Part shown: piece by piece, positions 23,680 through 35,303 of the stretch | How the letters are laid out: each line of letters begins with the position of its first letter | Numbering within the stretch: position 1 is the stretch's first letter | Program-made: the position numbers and the translations under genes | Assembly (NCBI RefSeq): GCF_041956535.1 | Contig: NW_027192199.1 | Location: forward strand, 62,001-126,000 | Direction of reading: 5' to 3' | Length of the DNA: 64,000 nt | DNA from: Calcarisporiella thermophila CBS 279.70 | Lineage: Eukaryota > Calcarisporiellomycota | Notes under the pieces: generated by a model | The model's input: only the letters and a program-made list of their open reading frames with translations | Databases searched by the model: none | What the model was told of the DNA's origin: nothing

Positions 23680-26600
23680 ATGGACGATGAAGAAGCTACG
23701 CTGACAGGAATCTCGCACGTAATCGAGAATTCTCCTTCGCAAAAAAAGTATTCACGCACTAATTCTCCAACAAAAATCGATCCCGACACTTCTGATGAAG
23801 AGCCCGTTTCCCCCGCAACTAGAAGGCGTCGGCAACAAAACAAGCGCCGTATTTTGTCTCGCTCTACTACGCCGACATCTACTACTCCTTCTGCCCCAAT
23901 AGCTACTTCTTCCTCCCCGTCATATAGCCCCCAAACATCAGTGAAAATGCTCACTAATCTCCCTTTGCCTGTCTCGCCGACACTTCCGCCTACTATTTCT
24001 CTGGGTCAGGAGGAGGGAATGGAATACAGTGATGTAGAAGAAGAGGAGGTTTCTGGGAGGGTTGACTCTGCCGGGGAAAGCAAAAGTACACACGAATCGG
24101 ATGGCGAACCTTTGGCATTCTTGTAAATATCGATTTATTTTTACATTCCAAACACGCTTGCTCACACTCTTATGCTTCCAATAGGAGGAGAAGAGACGCA
24201 TCGAGACACAATCATTCTTCGTTTTTTACGAGAGATGCTTTTGAAAAATATTCAATATACTCTATTGGCCGGTGTTTTCTACGGGAAAAACAGCAGAGTA
24301 CGCTCAAAGATACCCCCAGCACTACTAAAACTAATACCCTTATCCCGTCCGATGAAAAGAAGGCAATTAAGCCTAGCTCTTTGAAAACAGGTAATAGAAC
24401 ATCACTTGGATACTAGGAGCCCTTACGTACGTGGACTAAATTTTGATGTGCCTATAGGAGATAAGCTCTCTGAACGAGTCGCCTCAAAAACAGTCACTGC
24501 ATCTCGGCAAAAGAGTGTCACCTCTCCGAGCGGCTCTAAACAAGGCACACCCATTATTTCCCATGGTGACTCCCCAAATAAACCTGGTGAAGTAGCTAAT
24601 CCTCGTTTACAACGCCCGAGTTCACGGGATGCAACCGGAGCGTTTCCCCCTAATGAACCCGCTAGAGCTCCTGCAAGCAAAACAGATCTGTTAGGAGACT
24701 TGCTAGGTTCAATGGAGACGGAGAAAAAGGAAGCTGCGCCAAAGGCCAATCCATCAAGCTCTTCGGGAAAAATGAACCAGGGTCAAAAACCACCCATATC
24801 TGACAATATTCCTCAAGTGCCACAGACAGTCCCAACCAACACATCACTGCCCCCAGACCTATTAGTTGCTGCCATGGCAAGCATGGATGGGCCAACAGAT
24901 ATAGCTGATATGGCCCTTACCCCTCCATCAAAATCGCCGCAGCCATCGTTGCTGATGCAGCGGTATTCCAGTATTCCTTTAGAAATGCACGTCAAATTCT
25001 TGCAGTTAGAAATGCTAATGAAAACGAGTGTAATAGCTTATAGCGTTTTGGCTCACTTGAATGGTATACTAATTGAATTTGGATATTCATTTAGCCCTCA
25101 CTTGTACCTGAGCATGATCAGAAATTTTACCTTGAACTCCGTGATCAAATTGCGAGGGAGCAGGAAAGATATCGAGCCTGGGTTCGCCAGACGACTCTTC
25201 CGGCATTAGCGCACCTGGACCCAGAGATAAAAGGCCAGCTCGACACATGGTTTGAACAACGTGGAGAACGGGTACGACTTTATCCGCGGCAATATGAATT
25301 TTTTGACACAGTTAGCGCACGCTCTCCGGTCCCAAAGGGGAGGGATCCGATTTTGAGCGAGAGACGAGTGGTTTATTGTGTGGTAGAGTGTCGATTATGG
25401 GATTTTGCACGGGATTTATCACTAACTTTATGATTTTGTATTGGAAAAAGGGTGCGTGTCCATTATATAAGGCCATTGAATATCCTTCCGTTATCCCAAT
25501 TGATCAAGCCTACTGGTCCGATAAACGTGTTATCTTTTCACGAAAAAGGGCAGTAGCCAAAGAAGGAAGCGATATTAAATCTAGAGAAGCCACTGCTCAA
25601 CCTCTCAGCGGTTCAAAACAAGACGAAGCCAAGGAGCAAAGCGGCTCAAAGCAACACCATAGCAATACACCTGCATCACATTGGCGTAAAAAATATATTT
25701 CGCCCGTCAGCCAGGACCCAATCGCACATCGGTTAGCTAAGGAACATGGATGCCATCTGGTGGTATCGTCGGGCGCACTCACGACGATTGTGCGAACACA
25801 GGCAACCTTGGATTGTGACTGGGAAATTCCGGTGGTAGTAGAGCCCAATCAAGGTACACTATAAAAACTTGCAGAACCTTGTTTATATCTGGGACCATTA
25901 ATAGACTTTTCTCATATAGGAAGCCACAATATAGTTTTTATTGATAAGCCTTTGCCCAAAAAGCGTCTCACGCCACGAGAGTGGAATCAGAAATTTTTCG
26001 ATGTCGCATTCCGAAGTCGTTCACTTGACACTGAGCTGACAATATCTTCCGAAGATTGGGTATTGCCCTCCGCTACTGCTGGCACACAGGCTCCAACTGC
26101 ATCAAAGCCAGAATCGAGGACAATACTATCACCTGTTCTGCTACCGGAGCCGATGGAAGTAGAAACGGGGGATGAAGAGATCGAAGATCTCGTAGAGGGT
26201 TTGGAGGATGAGTTTTTAACTTATGCCACCTGGGTCTTTGGGGAACTCAAACTGCTGGTGCGGTGCAAAATGCATGGATATACTACAGTTGGAACACCCC
26301 CACAGGTAGTTTTCCTCACTACTTGTCACCTTAAGGGTCAGACGGATACTTATATTGATGCTATACTTTGATCATTAGATTCGCCCCTTTGGCTTAAAAG
26401 TCAAATTGGATTACCAGCAACCCCACGGCACCGAAGAAGTGATCGCCAACTGGGAACGTGCTCATTGGTGGATCCACTCATACATCCGCGGTGGATGCGA
26501 GCTCATGATCGGGCATATCGACCCGATTACACATCGACTTCTGCGGGTAGAATGCCGCACACTTGCCGATATAATTCCGGACGGAAACTGGCCACTGCCC

Positions 26601-27176
26601 CATAGCCGTCTTCTACACTACTTATTGCAGCGAATGAGCAGGCTGGAGGTGGGCAATTACATTGTTGCTCACGTGAGTCGCGAGTACAGCTGCACGATAT
26701 ACCAGGCGAGAGCGGGAGGAAGATATGATCTCTGGCAAGGAATGGATGATGATGTAGCTGTGGACACCGAGCGAGTTGGGGAGGGCTATATTCCTGGAGA
26801 ATGGCGTGGACCGCCCAGTCAAATTCGAGACACCTTCCCTCCAATCCCGGAAAAAGGTAGCGGTGGTAGCAGTGGCAGAAACGCCGGAGTGGTGAAGGAT
26901 GGCAAATATTGGAAGCGGAAGCGTGAGGAGCAGCGCCGTAAGAAAAAGCAAAAACAACAGCAGAAGCAGCAGCAAAAGCAATCGCAAGCGGGAGAAGAAA
27001 GCGGGGGTGGGGGGTGGCAGAGCTGGGCTAACTTGGATGATCCCACGGTAGGAGGCTGGGCACAACCGGTCCGAATGGAAGACGCCGACGATCCCTGGCA
27101 AGGGCATGGTGAAATCACGGTGCCTCCTCCTGCCGTATATGACAGAAGCTCAAAAGAAAAAGGAGCTGAGGACTGA
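23680..27176 (+). CDS. ICE2/NARG2-like Little Elongation Complex subunit (putative)
   Basis: Seven exons (23680-24122, 24185-24390, 24458-25029, 25095-25382, 25451-25853, 25920-26305, 26379-27176), 1031 residues, all junctions in frame. The N-terminus is Ser/Thr/Glu-rich and disordered; a long low-complexity region covers res ~220-400. The folded C-terminal half has NIVFIDKPLP, then FGELKLLVRC, then KLDYQQPHGTEE, then a helix-rich segment with LLRVE and YIVAH. This succession resembles the NARG2_C domain of metazoan ICE2, which with ICE1/ELL drives snRNA transcription by RNA polymerase II. The tail is basic with KKQKQQQKQQQKQ and Trp/Gly-rich. Recognition is by pattern memory, not by a search; an uncharacterised nuclear protein is the alternative. 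Confidence 0.6.
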
Positions 27177-27595
27177 TGGAGACAGATAAGACCCTAGTGT
27201 TCGTCTATCTCACTGCATTCACGCTTATTTTATTATGGTACCCCAATTTCTGTATAGCATATTTTCAACACCTTATTTAGATTTATTCATAACCCTTTCA
27301 CCACTGTCTAATTGCACTCTCAATTAATACTTCCTCTCCTATGCTCAATGATAAATGAGATAGGTATTTTGACAGACATGAGCAAAAGATGAAAACGAAA
27401 ACAAATAATGCAAGAGAAAATGAAAGTTCGAAAAAATAGAGATTTGAGCTAATAGAAAACGTAGACGGAGATTTCCTACAGGTACAATACAAAGTCGATG
27501 AAATACTACTAAATAATAAATAATCCCAAAGAATGAGCAAAAGCATTCAAAACTTAACAGCAAAAGCACACCAAGTGCCGTGGCCTCAAACCATT
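27177..27595. other. convergent 3' spacer
   Basis: AT-rich 3' flanks of the ICE2-like gene and the MHYT gene; no gene recognised. Confidence 0.55.
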
Positions 27596-29882
27596 TTACA
27601 CCATACTTCTCAGTAGCTCGGCTATCCAGCTTTCTTCCTTCAAGTCTTCCACTGCATCGTCTATATTCACTCGCCATTCATCTGGACTCTCAGCTGGTTG
27701 CGTTTTCGCCTGCCCAGAGGAATATGGAGGCAAAACCGGAGGCGCAATATCCTCTTTGTCTGTGGGCTTATCGCCGAGGCTGGGCTTCGCAATTCGAGGA
27801 GGGTTGACAAGCTCACTTAGTACTTGAAAGAGCGCAAACGACATGGGTCTGACCTCGGAAAGATTTTTAAGCGTCTGCTCGTGCAACGGAACAATCGCCT
27901 TGAACATGAGCGTATTTCGAATGCCGCTCTGTCCTAGGCGGATTAAGCGCGAGTGGAGGATCAACTTGACGTCCCCCTTGAACTTCCCGGTCAGTCGAGA
28001 AATCGCATGGGCTACGCACCCCGAAAATATCTTATCCCTCCCACTGGCTTCACGCAGTATCTTGATGACCTCATCAGCAGTGCGGCCAGAGCAGTTGCTG
28101 ACAATGTCTTCGAGAACGGCCAGGTGATCGACCGACCCCACCAATCCATCCTTCTCGTCCAGATAATCCGGAGGCAATAGCTCCACGGTAGGGATTTGGG
28201 CACGATGGGTTGCATCCACGCCAATTTGCAAGCCTCCGAGTGTAGGCCACGCAACAAAGGCACCCACATGCATCTCCTCCGACTCGAAGGGTTGCAAGCC
28301 TTCCGTGATGAACCGGTACATATCCTCGAACATCAGCCGCAAATTGGAACTAGGGACCTGGAGCAATGGGCCAACATGGCGTGCCATGATGGCGGGCGGG
28401 CCAAAGCGGAACCCACGCGACGCAAAGTGCTCTTGTCCGTGACGCTGAGCAGTGGAGAGACGTCGGACAAGAAAGAGCATTTGCCCCCTGCCTAGCAGCT
28501 CGAATGTTTGCGGCTGGTTTTCCTGCTGCTGTGTCGAGTTGAAAGAGAGCCTGAAAAACTTTTTATTGTTGGGCGACTTGCTGGAGGATTCGATATAGCC
28601 AGTAGTTATCATTTGGTCGTAGAGGATGCCAACTTCTTCTAGCGGAACGCCAAGGTCATGGGCCAGTCGCTGGGAGGCTTGGTGGAAGCGCTCCACAAAC
28701 GTCTTGTCCCTCGGCTTCAGGTTCTTCAAGCTCTCCATCTCTTCGCCCTCGAGCCCGCGCGAAAACTCCCTCCATGACCATGTTAGCCGGAAAAGTCGGC
28801 GGAAAAGCGAGTGCCCGGGAGACAATTCAGCATCATGGCCCATCTTGTAAAATTCATTCTCGATGGTGTGAACCGGGATCATTCCGTGATTATAGACAAG
28901 GATACGGCCCATCTCGTCGAAGTATACACATGCCAACACTATCTTTTTTACGCGCTCCCTCAATTTTCTAGTGCGCCGTTGGGCCAAAATCGTTAGCAGG
29001 ATAAGCACCAGGCAAATACTCGTGGCGATGGCCGCGATCATCCCGACCATTGCCTCGGAAGTCAGCACGACATCCACGTTAATCTCGCTCCCGTTAGAGA
29101 AATAATGCGTTGCCGACATCCCACAATAATGCATCCCACAAACGGCGGCGCCCATGATGGTGGCACATCCAAACCGTTTGTACCACCGGTCTTTCCAGCG
29201 TCGATTAAGATAGAAGAATATGATAAGTGCTACGCTAGTAGCTGTAATTCCGATAAAAAACGAGGCAACGACTACGCCAGCATCATACCGAACGACATAA
29301 TAAGCTATTCCCAGCTATTTGTAAACATATAGTTAATAATAGGCGTTTTTTTTTTTTCATCCAGAGCGAAAAAATATAAAATCGAGGGTACGTACTTGGC
29401 CCACATAATGCATGGCCGGAATCGCCAACTGCAAATGATTTTTGTATACATTTCAGTATGCTTTACAAATAGATTTTAGCAAGGAGCTCGCTAAGGAGCC
29501 GTATATTTACCCCAGTCAAGCACCCCACGAGCCCAAGCCGTAGAAGCGACACATCCGCTACACTCCCTACAAAATAAAATCCAACCCCTACAGCGACGAT
29601 TGCAACAAGGAGCGAGAGTAGGGTAAATCCTGGCGTGTAAATAAGTTGCGCATTTCCAAGCGTAAGCGCGTTATTTCCAATAAAATGCATTGACCAGATC
29701 CCGCATCCTCCCATGGAGAGCGCAGAGCCAAAAAGGAGGAGCCAGTTAATGAGGCCTCCTCGACCCGTTCGACGATGCAAGAGCTCAAGCGAGGTGTACG
29801 CACCAATCACGGAGACGATGTAGGAAAGCACGATAATAGCGGGCTGGAACCGCTGAGGCAATTCATGAAAGCTTGGGTCCAT
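27596..29882 (-). CDS. MHYT-domain integral membrane sensor
   Basis: Three exons (29882-29511, 29428-29396, 29314-27596), 707 residues; the middle exon is only 11 codons. The first ~250 residues hold about seven helices with three MHYT-type motifs: MHFIG (exon 1), MHYVG (spanning the micro-exon) and MHYCG (exon 3). In bacteria MHYT domains are predicted to bind metal (copper) and sense O2, CO or NO, usually fused to GGDEF/EAL or kinase domains. Here the ~430-residue cytosolic part starts after a basic QRRTRKLRER stop-transfer and has a PAS-like stretch (G-R-I-L-V-Y, then IPVHTIENEFYK); I recognise no enzymatic domain. Missing either short intron breaks the second MHYT motif, which supports the model. 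Confidence 0.85.
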
Positions 29883-31340
29883 TTTTATGCGGGCTTGTTC
29901 TTTTTTGCCGATAGGGAAAAAACGAGAGAAATAAATAGAGATAAATAGAAAGGACTCGAGGTGCAATTAGAGGAAGATATTAGAAAGAAGACATAAGCAG
30001 CGATAACGGGGAAGGCAATGCTGAAATGAAGCGAAATAAATTCTTGGCATCAAAAGAGGGAGGAGCCTGAGCTTCGGGAATGGAATGGAGGGCGGTTAAA
30101 ATAGGGAGCTTCAAGGTGCCAAACTGGTTCAACCGTTGCGCAGGAGTCAACCCCTCACAACATAAATAAAAGGAGGTTTAATTTATCCAAAACTGAGGAT
30201 AAGGCCGCATTGCATTATTTATAAACGATTTTCAAACGCTCCCAGTGCAGAGAGAATTCTCAGCGCGCTGGTTTTTTCCGATAATGAACACATCATAGAG
30301 GGAAAAATGCATTTGGCGGAGAAAAGCCGGCCACCACTTAGGCTATGGGACCAAGCGCGCCAACAAACATTCTCACATTGATACGGATCAAACCGGTTCT
30401 CAGAAAGCTTGTTTTTTTCCCCCTTGTTGTTGCCACCAAAATCTTTGCGAGGCTTGCAACAACAAGTTTCAAAAATCAAGATACTGGCCCTGTGTTGAGC
30501 CTCTCTCTACAGCTTGCCCGCTCCAATTGCCATTATATAAGCTCTTTTTGGACTTTAGCCGGCAGCCATCAAATTCCGGTTCGTGAACCGTGTCACTAGT
30601 GCTTGGTGCAATTGCCATCCTGCTTGGCGGGAGAGGTGTCGATCAAAATGAAAAAGGCAAACAATTGTCAACGGTTGGGATATCGATTGCCTAATGCCGT
30701 AATATGGATTTGACGTTTCCCGTTTTTCTTTGGCATAAGCAATGCGAGGCTCAAAAGCCACCACTGTAGATTCAATTAGCCCTGGAGAGCGCCTTTCTCT
30801 CCGGTTCTTAGGGCTTATTCGGCGATAAACGACAGGGCTGAACGAGTGTACACAGTCGGTCCTGTTTTCGATCACTCTGAGTTAATGATCGCTATGAGCA
30901 CAGCGAGGTAACATACAACAAAAGCCAAAATCGTCCTGTTTCCAGCCCAACAGCTAATGGAAATGGGGTGCTCAGCCCTCTCACTCTCCTCCTTTCAACC
31001 TGTGGGTTTTTCTTTTTTCACAAACTTCCTCAACGCCGCTTGCCCGACGTTATCGCTGTCGGCCCAATAGCACAAACTTTCACAAGGTGTGTTGAGAAAG
31101 CATAGAGAGGAGAGTAGGAAGATAAAACGCACTCCAATTCGATCGTTACTGACGCGTAGAATTAGGTTCAGACACGCGAAAACAAACTTGTTTTTCATAT
31201 TCTTAGAAGTTGGGAAAAGGGCTTGGAGGCTTGTTTCTGGAAAGACTTCAAGCTTGAGAGCTGCCCGTATTCACGGTGGCTTGAAAAAAAAAATCCAAGC
31301 CGCCAAGAAACATTTTTGGATATACTTTCCGTAGAAATGA
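29883..31340. other. gene-poor stretch upstream of MHYT gene
   Basis: No intact gene recognised in 1.46 kb. Short frames on both strands lack known motifs. It borders an orphan kinase fragment and looks like decaying sequence plus the MHYT promoter. Confidence 0.5.
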
Positions 31341-31637
31341 CCCTTTTTCGATAGAGATCAACCCCTTGTGGTGGTCACGCAGAAGGGCAAACGGCGGCGC
31401 CCCAGATCTCGGACTCTACAGGGGGTATTGAGATGCAATGACATGGCGTTCGTCGACTTCGTAACTCGGTGCTTATGCTGGGATCCAGAGAAGCGCCTGA
31501 AACCGGCAGAGGCGATGCAGCACCCTTGGATGACCGAGACGTGTATGTCTGGCAACGGAGCTGGAAGAAGCAATGGCCCAACCGGCAGCGGAAAGAATGC
31601 ATTGCAAAATGCGTTTGAGGCATTGCGAAATGCATAA
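31341..31637 (+). pseudogene. orphan 3' fragment of a DYRK/Pom1-type kinase
   Basis: 98 open codons end at a natural stop. They match only the C-terminal edge of a DYRK-family kinase domain: KGKRRRP basic insert, RTLQGVLRCND, FVDFVTRCL, WDPEKRLKP and MQHPWM (kinase subdomain XI). The frame is closed upstream by TGA at 31338-31340, and no ATP-binding loop, HRD or DFG is found in the preceding 1.4 kb. The remainder of the kinase is therefore missing; a truncated duplicate or degraded gene is the simplest reading. An unusually distant upstream exon cannot be excluded. Confidence 0.7.
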
Positions 31638-32137
31638 GCTTTATGCTGAAAAGTACTTACACTTTGTTGCTGATGAAACATTATATCTCCTACATATAGA
31701 ACTCGAAATTGAAATAGAGTCTGGATATGAAAATTGGCTTGTGGCACGGCAGCAAACGCGAAAAATTCCATTTTTCCAATTCCAACTGTATTATCCATAT
31801 TCAACTCGTCTTTCGTGAAAGTAAAACATGCGCAATCTGAGTTTATCCTAGAAGGAACGTGCAAAAGCAACGGTTATATTAAGGATGAATTACCACAATA
31901 CGTGTAGAAAGTACATGACTTGGCCAATGGACAGAGTAAAAGGAAAAAAATTACAGTTACAAGACGAGATTCAAAATATAAATTAGATAAATATATGAAT
32001 TATAAATTATAAATATCAACTAAAATGGTCTACAATGGAAGTATTGGACGGGCGTAGCACTGGTCACCTCCCGCCGGCACTGCGCCTCTATTGAAAGGGG
32101 TATCGAGTGCGCTCTCGTACGGCTTAGCCGCTGCACA
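31638..32137. other. intergenic, no gene seen
   Basis: AT-rich, with a stretch of AAATATAAATTAG-like sequence about 31970-32010. It separates the kinase fragment from the 3' end of the seven-helix protein gene. Confidence 0.5.
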
Positions 32138-33383
32138 TCAATCAACAGCATCCTCACATTCGTCACAATCGATAGATAGATGGGGAAGCGGGGTTAGATG
32201 GCTTTCGTTGGGTACGGAAAGGATTTGTCCTGTATTCCCTACAGTGATGGGGCGTATAGTGGTTCCGACGTTCCCATGGTCGCTTCCACAGTCAGAACGC
32301 ATGTTGGCACAGTGCCAGAGGTGGAGCGAGATGAGAAAGCAGGATAGCCCCCCTAGAAAGCAGACATGCATGAGCTAGCCGGAACAAGTGCGGGTGATGC
32401 GGTGTATAGGGGTACCTACAGTCAATGTCGAATAGAGTGGATGAGCTGAACACGCGGAAATGGATGAGAAATGGTGTAATAATATTGGAGAAGGTAAGGA
32501 CGACCAGGTAGATCGTCCCGTCACGCAAGTGGACATCGAATATCGAGTTGGTTCTGACCGAGAGGATTTTGTAGCAAAATATCGCATTAAGGAAGGCGTT
32601 TTCCGCCAAAACAAAGCCAAACCATAGCATGATAATGATAGGATTAGGCAACTATGGAGGATGTCAGCAATGCACATACTTCAGTAAGCACCCTTGAGCA
32701 GCAACTTGTCTCTTTATAAGTCAGGGGGGACACTTACATTAAAACAGCCACCTAGCGGATTCACATTATACTTGGCCTGAAAGATATGGATGAAGTGGAT
32801 GACAAAGGAGCCAGCTGCTAGAATCAAACTTATGATGGGAATTAGGATGTTGCGATTGTAGGCGACGTAGGCCTTAATCGTCCTAATAAATCTTGCATTG
32901 AGTTGGGGGGAGCACGATAAGCGCAGAATGATCATTTACATGATGCCTATAATTGCATCGAGAGATAACTCCCGGGGTATATTGATGAAGTACGAGACAA
33001 TGTCGCAGTTGACATCCTTCATCCCCAGATACGGGATTACATTCGCTAGTACGCGAATAGGCCCAAAGATATTGCACAGAAGACACAACCAGTACACGGG
33101 TTGTCTGAATTTTCGCAGCATGGCCACGGAGAGGTATAGATTGAGGAGGAACACATTCAGGACAAATCCTACGGGGAAGGAGAAAAGGGCGGGTTAGATC
33201 GGTAGGGCATCCATTTCTCGGCCATCCCCACTGAACCGAGGCGGGCGGCTCTCTCTCCTCCCCGCATTGAATATAGCAGAATTGGACCCAGCGTGGCCTA
33301 CCCTCGAGGAAGGTGATTGTTTTTGCTCTGGTGACCTGGGCCCATAGCTCTGGGTTCTGCTTCACAGCGTCCATGTCGTTCAT
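32138..33383 (-). CDS. orphan seven-helix membrane protein
   Basis: Five exons on the minus strand (33383-33302, 33168-32940, 32882-32738, 32651-32420, 32352-32138), 300 residues, every junction in frame. About seven hydrophobic helices follow a ~28-residue N-terminus: FVLNVFLLNLYLSV, WLCLLCNIFGPI, SLDAIIGI, LIPIISLILAAGSF, IIIMLWFGFVLAEN, LVVLTFSNIITPFL, LSCFLISLHLWHC. The topology is GPCR-like, but I see no family signature. The third exon's acceptor is ambiguous: 32883 or nine bases earlier both keep the frame. Introns of 133 and 86 nt are longer than the local norm. Could be a lineage-specific receptor or an orphan membrane protein. Confidence 0.6.
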
Positions 33384-33925
33384 GCCAGGAGAGGGGACAA
33401 GAGAAGAGATGCAAGCGGATCCTGGCTAAACGAGCCGGCCGTCCCGACCAACTCCCCCGATGTTCTGCGCAACTCTGGCTCTCTGCTGCTGTTTCTTCCA
33501 GAGCGGACTGCATATGACAAATTGACTCGGGATTGGCCAGTGCGCACTCGTCTACGGTGAACTGGTGTCAGAGTCGATTGAAACACTTTGGGGATCCTCT
33601 CTAACTCCAAACAGGGTAGCTAGCTTGATATGGATTTTTCAATTTCCTCTCTCCCGAATCAAAGCATCGCCTCTTGCGATGGAAATGGCAAATGGGCCAC
33701 GGAGAGCGAAGCGGCCCGTTACAAATGCAACCCTGGCCGACAAGCGCTTATTCAAACACTTCCGCAGAGAGTGAATCGCTAACTTTATTTCAAAGAGTCT
33801 ATCACGCGGTCTCAGACCTTCTTCCCGATCCGACAATCCGAGTCCCAATACTGGTTCGCTCAGGGTAGTTTGCCGTCTTTGTCACCCTTGGCTTTTTTGG
33901 CCCAAGTCTCGCAAGCTCGAAGCAA
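33384..33925. other. intergenic, no gene seen
   Basis: Short frames only. It contains the promoter of the minus-strand seven-helix gene and possibly decayed 5' sequence of the adjacent oxidase relic. Confidence 0.5.
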
Positions 33926-34440
33926 ATGGCCAGCGACCTTTCCAAAATCAAGCAATCCTTCCTAAATCATCTCAGGGGATAACTCTCCGACGATGCGCGC
34001 ATGGTTCTAAAAGGTGCGGACAGCTACAAAGCCATCAACGAATACTGGTCGGATCTCGCCGAGTTGGATACCACCGCAATAGTGCAGCCCGCGAATGTGC
34101 GTGATGCACGGCAGGTGATTGACTTCGTGAAGCATTACAGCATTGATTTTGCGATTATATCGGAGGGCACAATTGCAGCCCGAGCCACAGCGGCTCTAAA
34201 GGCGGCTTGCCCCTCGGCCCTGGCCTACTGAACACCATCAAATATAGCACAAAATCCAAGACAGTGGCCTTAGGCCCCGGCGCACGCTGCGGCGAGGTGG
34301 ACAAGCATCTGGCCATATTCGGACGAGTGGCCGTGTATCGAATGTCGGCGTGGGGGGCTCCACCCCTGGGAGAGGCTATGGGTGGAAGACCCAAGAAACA
34401 AGTGCACTTATATTACCTAGAGCTGTGGTTTGTCTTCGCG
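33926..34440 (+). pseudogene. broken FAD-linked (PCMH-type) oxidoreductase
   Basis: Fragments of a berberine-bridge-type FAD-binding domain are spread over three frames. Starting at ATG 33926 (M-A-S-D-L-S-K), a TAA interrupts at 33980. The same frame then reads YWSDLAELDTTAIVQPANV and FAIISEG (normally the FAD-binding RSGGH region). A frame change near 34195 gives VALGPGARCGEVDKHL, the classic GPGARWG segment, and another near 34340 gives VGVGGSTPG. There are at least one nonsense change and two frameshifts, the His anchor for FAD is lost, and the substrate-binding C-terminal half is absent. This is a relic, not a spliced gene: no consensus introns fit the shifts. Confidence 0.75.
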
Positions 34441-34600
34441 ATATGAATCGTAACCTTCCCCTACTGTCCAAAGGAATAATTAAGCGTCAGGTTGGTCGAA
34501 GATTTCGGATGAACCAAGCCACACCTAGTATTGGTTGCCTTATATCGTCATTTGGTTATCGTCTATTGGTGCGTTCACTTTCTTCCCCCCAGGTAATGCA

Positions 34601-35245
34601 ATGAATGTCCAACGCCTCTCCCAGATCTTCATTCGACAGCGATTTCACCTCCGGACGCATTCACAAGCCTTTGCCACCCAGTCCCAGACTGAGACAAAAC
34701 GCCTAAAAGGGTGGCGCAAATATGCCCATCAGTTTCGCGACAAGCCTGCTTCATATATTATCTCGTTTGCCGTATTACACGAGCTAACGGCCGTCATACC
34801 CCTACCCATGGTATACTATACCTTGAAATACACTGACTTAAAGGTCCCTTTTCCTCAGGAAGCTATTGAGGAGGGGAATAAATTCGCGTCTCGGATTAAG
34901 TCTGAATCTATCCTGTCTCCATCATTAGTAAAGACATTGACCGTTTTGCTCCACCCTGATAGGAAGAAATTTGGATACAATGAGGTTGCAGAAGACAGTC
35001 GTGTTATGCTGAATATTGCGCTTTCGTATTGCATCGTCAAGGTAGCATCTGATCATTTTCCTCATGAAAATAGCAAGAGTAACAGGAATCCTATTCTATA
35101 TTTCGATTACTTTGGTATTTTCAAGGCACTACTCCCCGTGCGTATAGCGGCAAGTGTATGGATGACACCTTGGTTCGCAGAACGTGTCATTAGCCCAATT
35201 ACAAGAGTTGCCAAATGGCTTAGGATAGTTAAAAAACAGCCTTAA
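34601..35245 (+). CDS. mitochondrial inner-membrane protein, Mrx11/Fmp10-like (putative)
   Basis: Intronless, 214 residues from ATG 34601; an upstream in-frame ATG at 34535 would add a hydrophobic stretch less typical of a start. The N-terminus (MNVQRLSQIFIRQRFHLR) is Arg-rich and free of acids, like a mitochondrial presequence. A helix near res 57-75 carries the motif LHELTAVIPLP, seen in small fungal mitochondrial membrane proteins such as yeast YPL041C/Mrx11. A second hydrophobic segment near the C-terminus (LLPVRIAASVWMTPWF) follows. Function of the family is not established. It converges on EXO70 with stops 58 bp apart. Confidence 0.55.
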   Translation: MNVQRLSQIFIRQRFHLRTHSQAFATQSQTETKRLKGWRKYAHQFRDKPASYIISFAVLHELTAVIPLPMVYYTLKYTDLKVPFPQEAIEEGNKFASRIKSESILSPSLVKTLTVLLHPDRKKFGYNEVAEDSRVMLNIALSYCIVKVASDHFPHENSKSNRNPILYFDYFGIFKALLPVRIAASVWMTPWFAERVISPITRVAKWLRIVKKQP

Positions 35246-35303
35246 ATAAAGGATTGAACATGTATCTACACTGAACCCCCCCCAAAAAAAGCCAAGGGCA
35301 GGA

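Noticed and set aside
26819-27118. Cys/Phe-rich minus-strand frame
   Set aside because: Antisense of the KKQKQQQKQ region of the ICE2-like gene.
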